This document shows positions 1 to 5,396 of a stretch of 7,257 bases of DNA, piece by piece. The notes under the pieces were generated by a model, which worked only from the letters and a program-made list of their open reading frames with translations, had not been told where the DNA came from and searched no databases. The DNA comes from Desulfobacterales bacterium. GTDB lineage: Bacteria > Desulfobacterota > DSM-4660 > Desulfatiglandales > Desulfatiglandaceae. The number at the start of each line of letters is the position of its first letter. Positions within the stretch are counted from its first letter, which is position 1. The DNA is taken from the NCBI GenBank assembly GCA_021107495.1, contig JAIOSR010000044.1, forward strand, positions 1 to 7,257, given 5' to 3'. The position numbers and the translations under genes were made by a program.

Positions 1-561
1 CCAGGAAAAATAATTGAGGAGATAGTGTCCGTGTTTCACCCAATGATTTTGGCCATACGCCGGATTAAAAAACCTGTCATTGGAGCAATAAACGGGTTTT
101 GCAGTGGGGGGGGCGCAGGCCTTGCCCAGGCATGTGATATTCTTGTTGCTGCAGAAAATGCCAAAATTCATATGGCCTATGCCCAAATCGGTCAGGCCGT
201 TGATGGAGGGAACAGTCTCTTTCTAACTCAGAAACTTGGTCTTCACAGGGCGGCAGAATTGATTTTTACCGGAGGCTCTTTGGATGCGCAGGAGGCATAT
301 CGGTTAGGTATATTCAACCGGGTTGTTTCATCGAAAGATCTTCTCTTGGAGGCTGAAAAGCTGGCGGAAAGATTGGCGCATGCTTCCGGCGTCGCAATCG
401 CTCTCGCTAAAAACTTACTGAATAAGGCCGTTTTCAGAAATCTGGAAACACAGTTAGAGGCAGAAAAAGAGGCTGTAATAACCTGTGCCGGAACCGGGGA
501 ATTCAAAGAAGGCATCACGGCTTTTTTTGAAAAACGAACTCCCGATTTTGTAAATTTCTGA
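1..561 (+). CDS. Crotonase-superfamily (enoyl-CoA hydratase/isomerase-like) protein, 5'-truncated
   Basis: The reading frame is open from the first base, so the gene starts upstream of the window; the GTG at 25 lies inside the coding sequence and is not the start. About 186 C-terminal residues of a usual 255-265 are present. The oxyanion-hole loop reads GFCSGGGAGLAQACDI (bases 94-141), and the C-terminus has the family ending EGITAFFEKRTPDF. By motif alignment to rat mitochondrial enoyl-CoA hydratase, the first catalytic Glu (E144, normally GGGxE) is Gly here and the second (E164, normally PE) is Tyr. An Asp (bases 202-204, motif IGQAVDGG) falls where PaaG-type isomerases, dienoyl-CoA isomerase and 4-chlorobenzoyl-CoA dehalogenase place their catalytic Asp. 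An acyl-CoA isomerase or hydrolase-like role is therefore more likely than simple hydration; this is inference. Crotonase fold is certain, substrate unknown. A run of eight G (106-113) encodes the triple-glycine motif. Confidence 0.93.
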   Translation, partial: PGKIIEEIVSVFHPMILAIRRIKKPVIGAINGFCSGGGAGLAQACDILVAAENAKIHMAYAQIGQAVDGGNSLFLTQKLGLHRAAELIFTGGSLDAQEAYRLGIFNRVVSSKDLLLEAEKLAERLAHASGVAIALAKNLLNKAVFRNLETQLEAEKEAVITCAGTGEFKEGITAFFEKRTPDFVNF

Positions 562-584
562 TCAAAACAACCCATAACCCGTTT

Positions 585-609
585 CCGCAGTGGGATATCA
601 TCCCTGTGG
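585..609 (+). terminator. Bulged hairpin after the upstream crotonase gene
   Basis: CCGCA pairs with TGTGG (one G-U) and GGGAT pairs with ATCCC around a three-base ATC loop, with a two-base GT bulge in the left arm. It lies 24 bases after the stop codon, where a terminator would be expected. No T-tract follows, so it is not a canonical intrinsic terminator; it may be an mRNA 3'-end stabiliser or part of Rho-dependent termination. Confidence 0.35.
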
Positions 610-628
610 TCAAGGTGTTGTGGGAAAT

Positions 629-664
629 TTGAAAACCTTTTTCAATATTGAAAGATTGTTTCAA
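629..664 (+). promoter_or_regulatory. Tandem 17-bp inverted repeats, candidate activator-binding site (UAS)
   Basis: Four perfect half-sites alternate: TTGAAA (629-634), TTTCAA (640-645), TTGAAA (648-653) and TTTCAA (659-664). They form two direct copies of TTGAAA-N5-TTTCAA with a 19-bp period. The central junction also makes a perfect 14-bp palindrome (640-653). The array is centred about 105 bp upstream of the -12 element of the sigma-54-type promoter at 738-753, the usual distance for sites bound by an enhancer-binding protein dimer pair. The repeat structure is seen directly; the activator is unknown. Confidence 0.55.
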
Positions 665-678
665 CAGATTTTCCTGTT
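663..678 (+). repeat. Inverted repeat AACAG-N6-CTGTT
   Basis: AACAG (663-667) and CTGTT (674-678) are perfect inverted arms around ATTTTC. The element abuts the tandem TTGAAA-N5-TTTCAA sites, sharing two bases with the last half-site. It could be a further protein-binding site or a minor RNA hairpin; function is unknown. Confidence 0.4.
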
Positions 679-689
679 AAGCACCCCAT

Positions 690-716
690 ATTTCCAGTAT
701 TTCCAATATTTCCAAA
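690..716 (+). repeat. Three tandem 9-bp repeats ATTTCCANN
   Basis: ATTTCCA recurs at 690-696, 699-705 and 708-714 with an exact 9-bp period; the two variable bases are GT, AT and AA. The array lies between the tandem inverted repeats and the sigma-54-type promoter. It may be a binding array for a DNA-bending or regulatory protein, or simple slippage-derived repetition. Confidence 0.6.
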
Positions 717-737
717 TACATAAAAGATATGATGTTT

Positions 738-753
738 TGGCATGGTTTTAGCA
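738..753 (+). promoter_or_regulatory. Sigma-54 (RpoN) type -24/-12 promoter
   Basis: The sequence is TGGCAT-N5-TAGCA, against the consensus TGGCAC-N5-TTGCA. The invariant GG (739-740) and GC (751-752) are exactly ten bases apart; the mismatches are T for C in the -24 box and A for T in the -12 box. Transcription would start near 763-765 and run toward the hydrolase gene, leaving a leader of about 420 nt. The repeats 75-110 bp upstream are well placed for an AAA+ activator. The long leader is the main reason for caution. Confidence 0.5.
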
Positions 754-1186
754 TTTTATCCTATGAAAAGTGCCTTTGCATAAGTAAAACCCGGATAATA
801 TAACCGTTCCGTGGATCGTTACGCCTTCTCCAATTTGGAGGGAATGAGAGAAATAGTTTAATTGGGGCATTGAGCCCGGAAAGTGGTTTTTAAATAGGGT
901 TGTGAATTAGTCTACTACTGCAACTTGAAAATCCTTGTCCCTCCTCGACGGGATTTAACGGTTTCTTAACCGGACATATTTATAAATGTGCCTGTGTTAC
1001 AAAATAGCTTCGACTTTGCGTTCCGCTAAGCCTCTCTGCGCCACGCTATCCCGCCATGATATCGCCACCTTCCGGGTCTAAGGAGCTTTGAAATTTGAAA
1101 AACCCAGTCAAATTAAAATGAAACCTTTTCACATGAAGGTCTTTGATCGTTAAAGCCTCTTATTAGCAATACCGGGAAAGATATAA

Positions 1187-1984
1187 ATGTCCTTTGCAGA
1201 AATAAATGGAATTAATATTTATTACGAAATGCACGACAATGGCGGTACCCTTGAGACGCTTGTACTGCTCAATCATGGTTTTGGTTCCACCAAGATGTGG
1301 AGGGACATATATCCTCGTTTGGTTGAAAAGGGTTACAGGGTAATCATATACGATAGAAGGGGGTATGGACGATCAGAGAAGACTGATTTTGAAGAATTTT
1401 ATGTAAGTGACAGATTTCGCCCTGAAAATGTTAAGACCTTGGCCGGATTGATGGAGAGGTTGAATATCGGTACGTTTAGTATCATTGCACAGTGTGAGGG
1501 AGGCGTCATAGGCGTAGATTATGCTGTCGAGTACCCTCATCAGGTTAAGACGATGGTCATTTCAAGTACCCAGTGTCACAACAAGCTACCAATGGATAAA
1601 TTTAACAAAATGAAATTCCCAAAACCATATGAAGACCTCAATTCAAAGTTTAGGGAAGATATAATATATTGGCAGGGCAGGGCTTATTCTGAAACATATT
1701 ATAATCTATTCAGTAAATATGGCGGAGGCGGAGCTTATGGCAATGGATTGTTTGATATGAGAGATCTATTGCAATTGGTAACCTGCCCGACACTTGTCCT
1801 ATATCCGGACAGGAGTCCTATCTTTGATGTCGAGCAAGGCGTCGAATTCTATCGCAACCTTCCTGAGGGAGAGCTTGCAGTTATTCCGGACTGCGGGCAC
1901 AACACCTATGATGATAAGCCCGAGGAGTTCATCATGTTTGTATTGGATTTTTTAAAGAGACATACATTAAGGGACAGTCCCTGA
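1187..1984 (+). CDS. Alpha/beta-hydrolase-fold protein with Cys at the nucleophile elbow
   Basis: This 265-residue protein has the family's usual length and no signal peptide, so it is probably cytoplasmic. Visible landmarks are the oxyanion turn LNHGFG (residues 28-33), the YDRRGYGRS segment (55-63), the nucleophile elbow AQCEGG (101-106) and the C-terminal histidine in PDCGHNTYD (His238). The elbow carries Cys103 where most members have Ser, as in dienelactone hydrolase. The strand-7 acid motif, usually G-x-x-D, reads P-D-R-S (207-210), so the acid is displaced (Asp208 or Asp214) or absent. A glycine-rich loop KYGGGGAYGNG (177-187) lies before strand 7. The start has a modest GGGAAAG ribosome site (1174-1180). 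The gene is followed after 40 bases by an enoyl-CoA hydratase, suggesting a thioester, lactone or C-C hydrolysis step in an acyl-CoA pathway; the substrate is unknown. Confidence 0.88.
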   Translation: MSFAEINGINIYYEMHDNGGTLETLVLLNHGFGSTKMWRDIYPRLVEKGYRVIIYDRRGYGRSEKTDFEEFYVSDRFRPENVKTLAGLMERLNIGTFSIIAQCEGGVIGVDYAVEYPHQVKTMVISSTQCHNKLPMDKFNKMKFPKPYEDLNSKFREDIIYWQGRAYSETYYNLFSKYGGGGAYGNGLFDMRDLLQLVTCPTLVLYPDRSPIFDVEQGVEFYRNLPEGELAVIPDCGHNTYDDKPEEFIMFVLDFLKRHTLRDSP

Positions 1985-2011
1985 GTGTGAACGGGGGATT
2001 AAATATGTGTT

Positions 2012-2020
2012 AAAGGGGGA
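2012..2020 (+). promoter_or_regulatory. Ribosome binding site fixing the start at 2025
   Basis: AAAGGGGGA lies five bases before ATG 2025. The alternative in-frame GTG at 2007 precedes this site and would put it inside the coding sequence, so 2025 is chosen. It gives a 260-residue protein, typical of crotonases. Confidence 0.75.
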
Positions 2021-2024
2021 ATCA

Positions 2025-2807
2025 ATGGCAGAAAATCACATAATATTTGAGATTGAAGAGGAAATTGGTACTGTAATTCTCAATCGTTCCGAAAAAGGAA
2101 ACCCATTCGATTGGAGCACCATCAAGGAGATGGAAGAGGTGCTTTACCGCGTTGAGCATGACGAGGGTATAAGGGGGATGATTCTAACTGCCAGGGGTGA
2201 GAAGTATTTCTGTGTTGGGGCGGATATCAAATTGATGGAGTCCATTGAGGGAAAGGAATACACGGAATTTCTCATGGCAGGTTTAAGGATGAATGAAAAG
2301 ATCCAGCGATGCCGGAAACCCACTATCGCCGCTATTAATGGTATTGCGGTGGGAGCCGGGGCGGAAGTCGCTATGTCCTGTGATCTGAGGATTGCCTCAA
2401 CCAATGCCAGGATTGGTGTTCCGGAACTCAAGATAGGGATGGTTCCCGGTTGGGGGGGGGTCTTCAGGTTGACAAGACTTGTGGGACAGACCAAGGCCAT
2501 GGAAATGGTCCTGACAGCAGCAAACATAAAGGCTGAGGAAGCCAAAGAGGCGGGGCTGATTAATAAAGTTGTTGAAACAGGGGAAGTTTTGAATGAGGCC
2601 AGGAGGCTTATGAAAAAGATACTGCTTAATGCACCTCAGAGTATCGCCTTTGCCAAATATATTATTCGGTCCGCACCTGAGATGCCGTTTCATGTTGGAG
2701 AAAACTATGAGGCGATGACGAGTGTCCTGTCTTTTCTGAGCAAGGACGGCAAAGAGGGAATGGAGGCATTTTTTCAAAAGAGAGAACCTACCTGGTCCGG
2801 AAGGTAA
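2025..2807 (+). CDS. Enoyl-CoA hydratase (crotonase family), both catalytic Glu present
   Basis: This 260-residue protein would hydrate a trans-2-enoyl-CoA in the cytoplasm, a step in beta-oxidation-like degradation. The first oxyanion loop is FCVGADIKLM (62-71) and the second is GIAVGAGAEVAMSCD (106-120). Glu114 and Glu134 (VPELKIGMVPGWGG) match the two catalytic glutamates of rat enoyl-CoA hydratase (E144, E164), including their 20-residue spacing. The C-terminus EGMEAFFQKREPTW is typical. It follows the alpha/beta hydrolase by 40 bases and precedes the binding-protein gene by 81 bases, so it is probably cotranscribed with both. A run of nine G (2452-2460) encodes the WGG turn after Glu134; the frame is intact, but the tract is prone to slippage. 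Substrate chain type cannot be read from sequence. Confidence 0.94.
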   Translation: MAENHIIFEIEEEIGTVILNRSEKGNPFDWSTIKEMEEVLYRVEHDEGIRGMILTARGEKYFCVGADIKLMESIEGKEYTEFLMAGLRMNEKIQRCRKPTIAAINGIAVGAGAEVAMSCDLRIASTNARIGVPELKIGMVPGWGGVFRLTRLVGQTKAMEMVLTAANIKAEEAKEAGLINKVVETGEVLNEARRLMKKILLNAPQSIAFAKYIIRSAPEMPFHVGENYEAMTSVLSFLSKDGKEGMEAFFQKREPTWSGR

Positions 2808-2835
2808 ACAATCAACTGTAACAAAAAGGCCGAGT

Positions 2836-2862
2836 AATTTCTGGGGGTCTTCCCCGCAAATT
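2836..2862 (+). other. Hairpin upstream of the binding-protein gene
   Basis: AATTT (2836-2840) pairs with AAATT (2858-2862), and GGGG (2843-2846) pairs with CCCC (2852-2855) around a five-base loop. One T-G wobble and one C-C mismatch lie between the two stems. It ends ten bases before the strong ribosome site of the binding-protein gene. No T-tract follows, so a 5'-stabilising structure or processing point is more likely than a terminator. Confidence 0.4.
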
Positions 2863-2888
2863 AACAGACAGGAAAGGAGGTTTTTGTT

Positions 2889-4088
2889 ATGAAAAGAGGA
2901 AGGGTAGTACTTGCAGGTATGTTAATCGTTTTGTTTGGATGTGTGTTTTGTTTTTCGCAGGCATATGCTGAAAAAGGTGTTACCGAAAACGAAATTAAAA
3001 TTGGAGGATCCCTGGACTTGGCAGGACCTGCAGCGTTCATGGGGCAGAATGTCGCCCGGGGCATTAAACTTTATTTTGCAAAGGTAAATGCCGAAGGAGG
3101 AATAAACGGCCGGAAGCTGACCTATATCGCTGAAAATGATGGCTATGTGGTTGCCAAAACGGTTGCCAATTACAAAAAGTTGACCATGAAGCACAGGGTC
3201 TTCTGCCTGTTGGGCTCTACAGGGAGCGTGGGTCCAAAGGCCCTTAAACCTTACCTGCAGGAAGACAAGGTTCCCCTGTTGGGTCCCTACGGCTATACCT
3301 CGGCCATGTTCCGCCCTCCCCTTAGATATCTTTTCAACATCTACTGCACCTTCGAAGACCAGGCCAGGATTCTGGTTGATATGTTAAAAAAGGACTGGAA
3401 GGTGAAAAAGCCGGTCATAGGATTACTTGCTGAGGATAATGAAATTGGGCAGGATACGATTCGAGGCGCAAAAATGCAGATGGCCAAATACGGCTGGGGG
3501 GACCCGCTGATCGAGCTATATAAGCGGTCAGCCATTGATTTCAGCTCTCAGGTTCTTCGCCTCAAGGGAAAAAAAGTGGAATACTTTTTCTTTCCCGTCA
3601 TCTCATCTCACACCGCAGCTATTTTGAAGGAATGCCAGAAGGCCGGATTTAAGCCTTACCTGTTTGGAACGGGTACCGCCACGGACGTAAAGTTCCTCAA
3701 AAAGGCCGGAGAATCCGCCTATTACGGAAAGGGCTTCCAGGCCTTTGCCACTCAGAACAACGAGAACAGCGATTCTGCCGGGGTCAAGGAATTCCGTGCA
3801 GCCATTGTAAAATATGATCCTGAAAACAAAGATCCCAATTCCTTTAATCTTTTTGGGTATGGCATCGCAAAAGTTCTGTGTGAAGGGATTAAGCGAGCGG
3901 GCAAGGACCTGACAAGGGAAAAGTTAGTGGATGCCCTCGAAACTCTCAAAGGCTTTGAAACAGGCATTTTCCCTCCCGCTACCTATGGTAAGAACAATCG
4001 GCGGGGAACCAATTCCGTGCGTCTGTTAAAGGCGAATAAAGCCAAAAACAATTTTGATATCATGACAGGGTGGATGACGGCTGAATAA
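2889..4088 (+). CDS. livK: Periplasmic substrate-binding protein of a Liv/HAAT-type ABC importer
   Basis: This 399-residue protein captures the substrate in the periplasm and delivers it to the LivH-LivM permeases. Residues 1-27 form a Sec signal peptide (basic KRGR, hydrophobic core, cleavage after AYA, leaving EKGVTENEI). The mature start, with IKIGGSLDLAGPAAFMGQ (36-53), is the hallmark of the periplasmic binding protein type 1 family (Peripla_BP_6). The following GINGRKL and GSTGSVGPKAL segments line the ligand cleft in this family. Length is usual (370-420). The start is fixed by AAAGGAGG (2873-2880), eight bases before ATG, the strongest ribosome site in the window, as expected for a component needed in excess. 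Family members bind branched-chain amino acids, amides, urea or aromatic acids. The nearby acyl-CoA genes suggest a carboxylate, but this is inference; the symbol denotes family, not proven leucine binding. Confidence 0.92.
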   Translation: MKRGRVVLAGMLIVLFGCVFCFSQAYAEKGVTENEIKIGGSLDLAGPAAFMGQNVARGIKLYFAKVNAEGGINGRKLTYIAENDGYVVAKTVANYKKLTMKHRVFCLLGSTGSVGPKALKPYLQEDKVPLLGPYGYTSAMFRPPLRYLFNIYCTFEDQARILVDMLKKDWKVKKPVIGLLAEDNEIGQDTIRGAKMQMAKYGWGDPLIELYKRSAIDFSSQVLRLKGKKVEYFFFPVISSHTAAILKECQKAGFKPYLFGTGTATDVKFLKKAGESAYYGKGFQAFATQNNENSDSAGVKEFRAAIVKYDPENKDPNSFNLFGYGIAKVLCEGIKRAGKDLTREKLVDALETLKGFETGIFPPATYGKNNRRGTNSVRLLKANKAKNNFDIMTGWMTAE

Positions 4089-4102
4089 AAATTTATACCT
4101 GC

Positions 4103-4141
4103 TGCCCCCGGAGAAAGGGAGATGTCCCTGTCTCCGGGGCA
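4103..4141 (+). terminator. Long stable hairpin after the binding-protein gene
   Basis: TGCCCCCGGAGA (4103-4114) pairs with TCTCCGGGGCA (4131-4141) with one bulged C; across a single A/G mismatch, AGGGA (4116-4120) pairs with TCCCT (4125-4129) around a GATG loop. The stem is about 16 bp and GC-rich, starting 14 bases after the stop codon. No U-tract follows, so it is either a non-canonical or partial terminator or an mRNA 3' stabiliser that raises binding-protein output over the permeases, as known in other ABC importer operons. Confidence 0.6.
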
Positions 4142-4399
4142 TGTAGTGTAAATTTGAGGCAATGGCAGAGTGAGGGCACAAAATGTATATGCAGGAGCTC
4201 AGCTTTTTAAACAGGAAGCTTTCATCGTATGGATTCGTCTTTGCCCGAGTAATGCCATAACGTCTTGAGATATTTCCACGGCTGGCCTGATTCCAAGCGG
4301 AAAGAAGCATTTTCCCCGCCTCCGGACGATTACTCTATGAAATTGTCTGCGCGTTGTGTCTCTGGCGGTTTTTTTGTCCGATTTGAGGTGCTCGCTACC

Positions 4400-4435
4400 A
4401 AACCCTCGGTCCAAGTCAGGGTTTCCTTAACCCTG
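4400..4435 (+). other. Two mutually exclusive hairpins (attenuator-like)
   Basis: AAACCCT (4400-4406) can pair with AGGGTTT (4418-4424), loop of 11. Alternatively, CAGGGTT (4417-4423) pairs with AACCCTG (4429-4435), loop of five. Both stems have seven perfect base pairs and share the same central strand, so only one can form. No T-tract follows the second hairpin. The pairing is seen in the sequence; a switching role is inference. Confidence 0.35.
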
Positions 4436-4481
4436 TGAATCCTGAGACCGGATTGAAACAGCCGTAGAAAACATTCAGTCT

Positions 4482-4510
4482 TTGTGAATAGGCATGGGCT
4501 TATTTATTAT
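4482..4510 (+). promoter_or_regulatory. Sigma-70-like promoter upstream of livH
   Basis: TTGTGA (4482-4487) and TATTAT (4505-4510) are separated by exactly 17 bases, matching the -35 and -10 consensus at 4 of 6 and 5 of 6 positions. The start would fall near 4517, only about 14 bases before the livH ATG. The AT-rich local sequence makes a chance match possible. Confidence 0.45.
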
Positions 4511-4530
4511 TATATGTCGGGTACGCGAAA

Positions 4531-5394
4531 ATGATTGTAGACGGAATAATTAACGGAACAGCTCTGGGATGTATTTACGCGCTGGTCGCCCTGGGATTCG
4601 TGCTGGTTTATAAGGCCACAAAGGTGATCAATTTTGCACAGGGAGAGATCATGATGGTCTGCTCCTACATCTGTTATGCCGGAATAACGACCTTCCATTT
4701 AAATTTTGTTATCTCTTTTATCATAGCCATCGTGTTTGGTTTTGTTCTTGGTTCTTTGCTGGAAAGGCTCTTTATGCGGCCGCTGATAGGGTATTCGGTT
4801 CTTTCTGTCGTTATTGCTACCATCGGTATAGCAATGGTCCTTCAGGCTATTGTGGGGCTCATATGGACCTTTGAACCACAAAAGCTGGATCCCTTTCAGG
4901 TTTCACCATATCAAATCTGGGCTGTCTCCATTAGCCCTGTTCATCTTTGGACCATTATCATCACCTTCACGCTGACGCTCTTCTTTTTCCTTTTCTTCCG
5001 TTACACCCTTATAGGTATTAACCTGAGAGCAATTGCCGAAGATCTCATAGGTTCCATGGCTACCGGGATAGCGGTCAGGAAAATGTTCAATTTCACCTGG
5101 GGATTGGCCGGTGCGGTCGGTGCCGTCGCGGGTGTCTTACTCGCACCCATTGTCTTCCTTCATCCCCACATGGGTGCGGTGGGTCTGAGAGCCCTGCCTG
5201 CCGCGGTACTTGGGAGCTTTGGTAGTATCCCCGGCGCTATTGTGGGCGGACTGGTGCTGGGAATATCAGAGACCATAGCCGGACTTTATTTGCCAAAAGA
5301 GATAAAAGATGTGTTTCCATGGCTGGTTCTGTTCCTGGTTCTCCTCGTCAGACCCGAAGGTATATTTTATACGTATGAACAAAAAAAGGTATAG
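4531..5394 (+). CDS. livH: Liv-type ABC importer inner-membrane permease LivH
   Basis: This 287-residue integral membrane protein pairs with LivM to form the translocation channel. The N-terminal NGTALGCIYALVALGFVLVY (8-27) and KVINFAQGEIMM (31-42) are diagnostic of LivH (family form INFAHGE). Hydrophobic stretches lie at about 8-27, 56-75, 89-112, 138-158, 186-208, 221-248 and 262-273. The cytoplasmic coupling segment runs from LRAIAEDLIGSMATGI (165-180) into the next helix, and LPAAVLGSFGSIPGAIVGG (222-240) is the conserved late motif, with Ser where a second Gly is usual. Length is typical. No good Shine-Dalgarno precedes ATG 4531, but the family N-terminus supports this start. livM follows after two bases, indicating translational coupling. 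The gene lies 442 bases from the binding-protein gene, unusually far. Confidence 0.95.
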   Translation: MIVDGIINGTALGCIYALVALGFVLVYKATKVINFAQGEIMMVCSYICYAGITTFHLNFVISFIIAIVFGFVLGSLLERLFMRPLIGYSVLSVVIATIGIAMVLQAIVGLIWTFEPQKLDPFQVSPYQIWAVSISPVHLWTIIITFTLTLFFFLFFRYTLIGINLRAIAEDLIGSMATGIAVRKMFNFTWGLAGAVGAVAGVLLAPIVFLHPHMGAVGLRALPAAVLGSFGSIPGAIVGGLVLGISETIAGLYLPKEIKDVFPWLVLFLVLLVRPEGIFYTYEQKKV

Positions 5395-5396
5395 GC

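Larger units (their letters stand above)
562..1186 (+). other. Long intergenic spacer with regulatory elements
   Basis: No credible gene lies in these 625 bases on either strand. The first half holds a hairpin just after the upstream stop, tandem inverted repeats, 9-bp tandem repeats and a sigma-54-type promoter, each listed separately. The second half holds a short hairpin CGGTT-TCTT-AACCG (959-972) and a GC-rich patch (about 1010-1080) inside otherwise AT-rich sequence. No convincing sigma-70 promoter was found directly upstream of the hydrolase gene at 1187. The spacer most likely separates two transcription units. Confidence 0.75.
4089..4530 (+). other. Long spacer between binding-protein and permease genes
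   Basis: These 442 bases hold no convincing gene. They contain a long hairpin (4103-4141), a pair of mutually exclusive hairpins (4400-4435) and a sigma-70-like promoter (4482-4510), listed separately. A seven-T run at 4369-4375 follows GGCGG, but no compact stem precedes it. A 25-codon frame at 4183-4260 is too weak to call. Confidence 0.7.

Noticed and set aside
25..561. GTG at 25 as the start of the first crotonase
   Set aside because: The frame is open to base 1 with crotonase-like sequence, and a start here would drop the essential N-terminal third.
690..716. CRISPR-like array
   Set aside because: The 9-bp repeats are directly adjacent with no spacers, far too short for CRISPR.
986..1081. 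31-codon open frame in the first spacer
   Set aside because: No ribosome site, and an Arg/Cys/Leu-rich translation typical of non-coding GC-rich patches.
2007..2024. GTG 2007 as the start of the enoyl-CoA hydratase
   Set aside because: The strong ribosome site at 2012-2020 serves ATG 2025; the six extra residues do not fit the family.
2144..2777. Minus-strand open frames opposite the hydratase gene
   Set aside because: They are shadows of a clearly conserved coding frame and show no recognisable motif.
2931..2945. Lipobox around Cys18 of the binding protein (LFGC)
   Set aside because: Phe is a poor residue at the -2 position, the hydrophobic core continues past Cys18, and a clear AYA cleavage site follows at 25-27.
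4183..4260. 25-codon open frame with a GAGGG site upstream, possible leader peptide
   Set aside because: No run of regulatory codons and no adjacent terminator; the length is expected by chance.
4364..4375. GGCGG followed by seven T as an intrinsic terminator
   Set aside because: The only pairing partner, CCGCC (4316-4320), is 43 bases away and gives just five pairs; no compact stem.
4026..4414. Overlapping minus-strand frames in the livK-livH spacer
   Set aside because: No ribosome site or protein-like features; low-complexity basic/polar translations overlapping hairpins and the end of livK.
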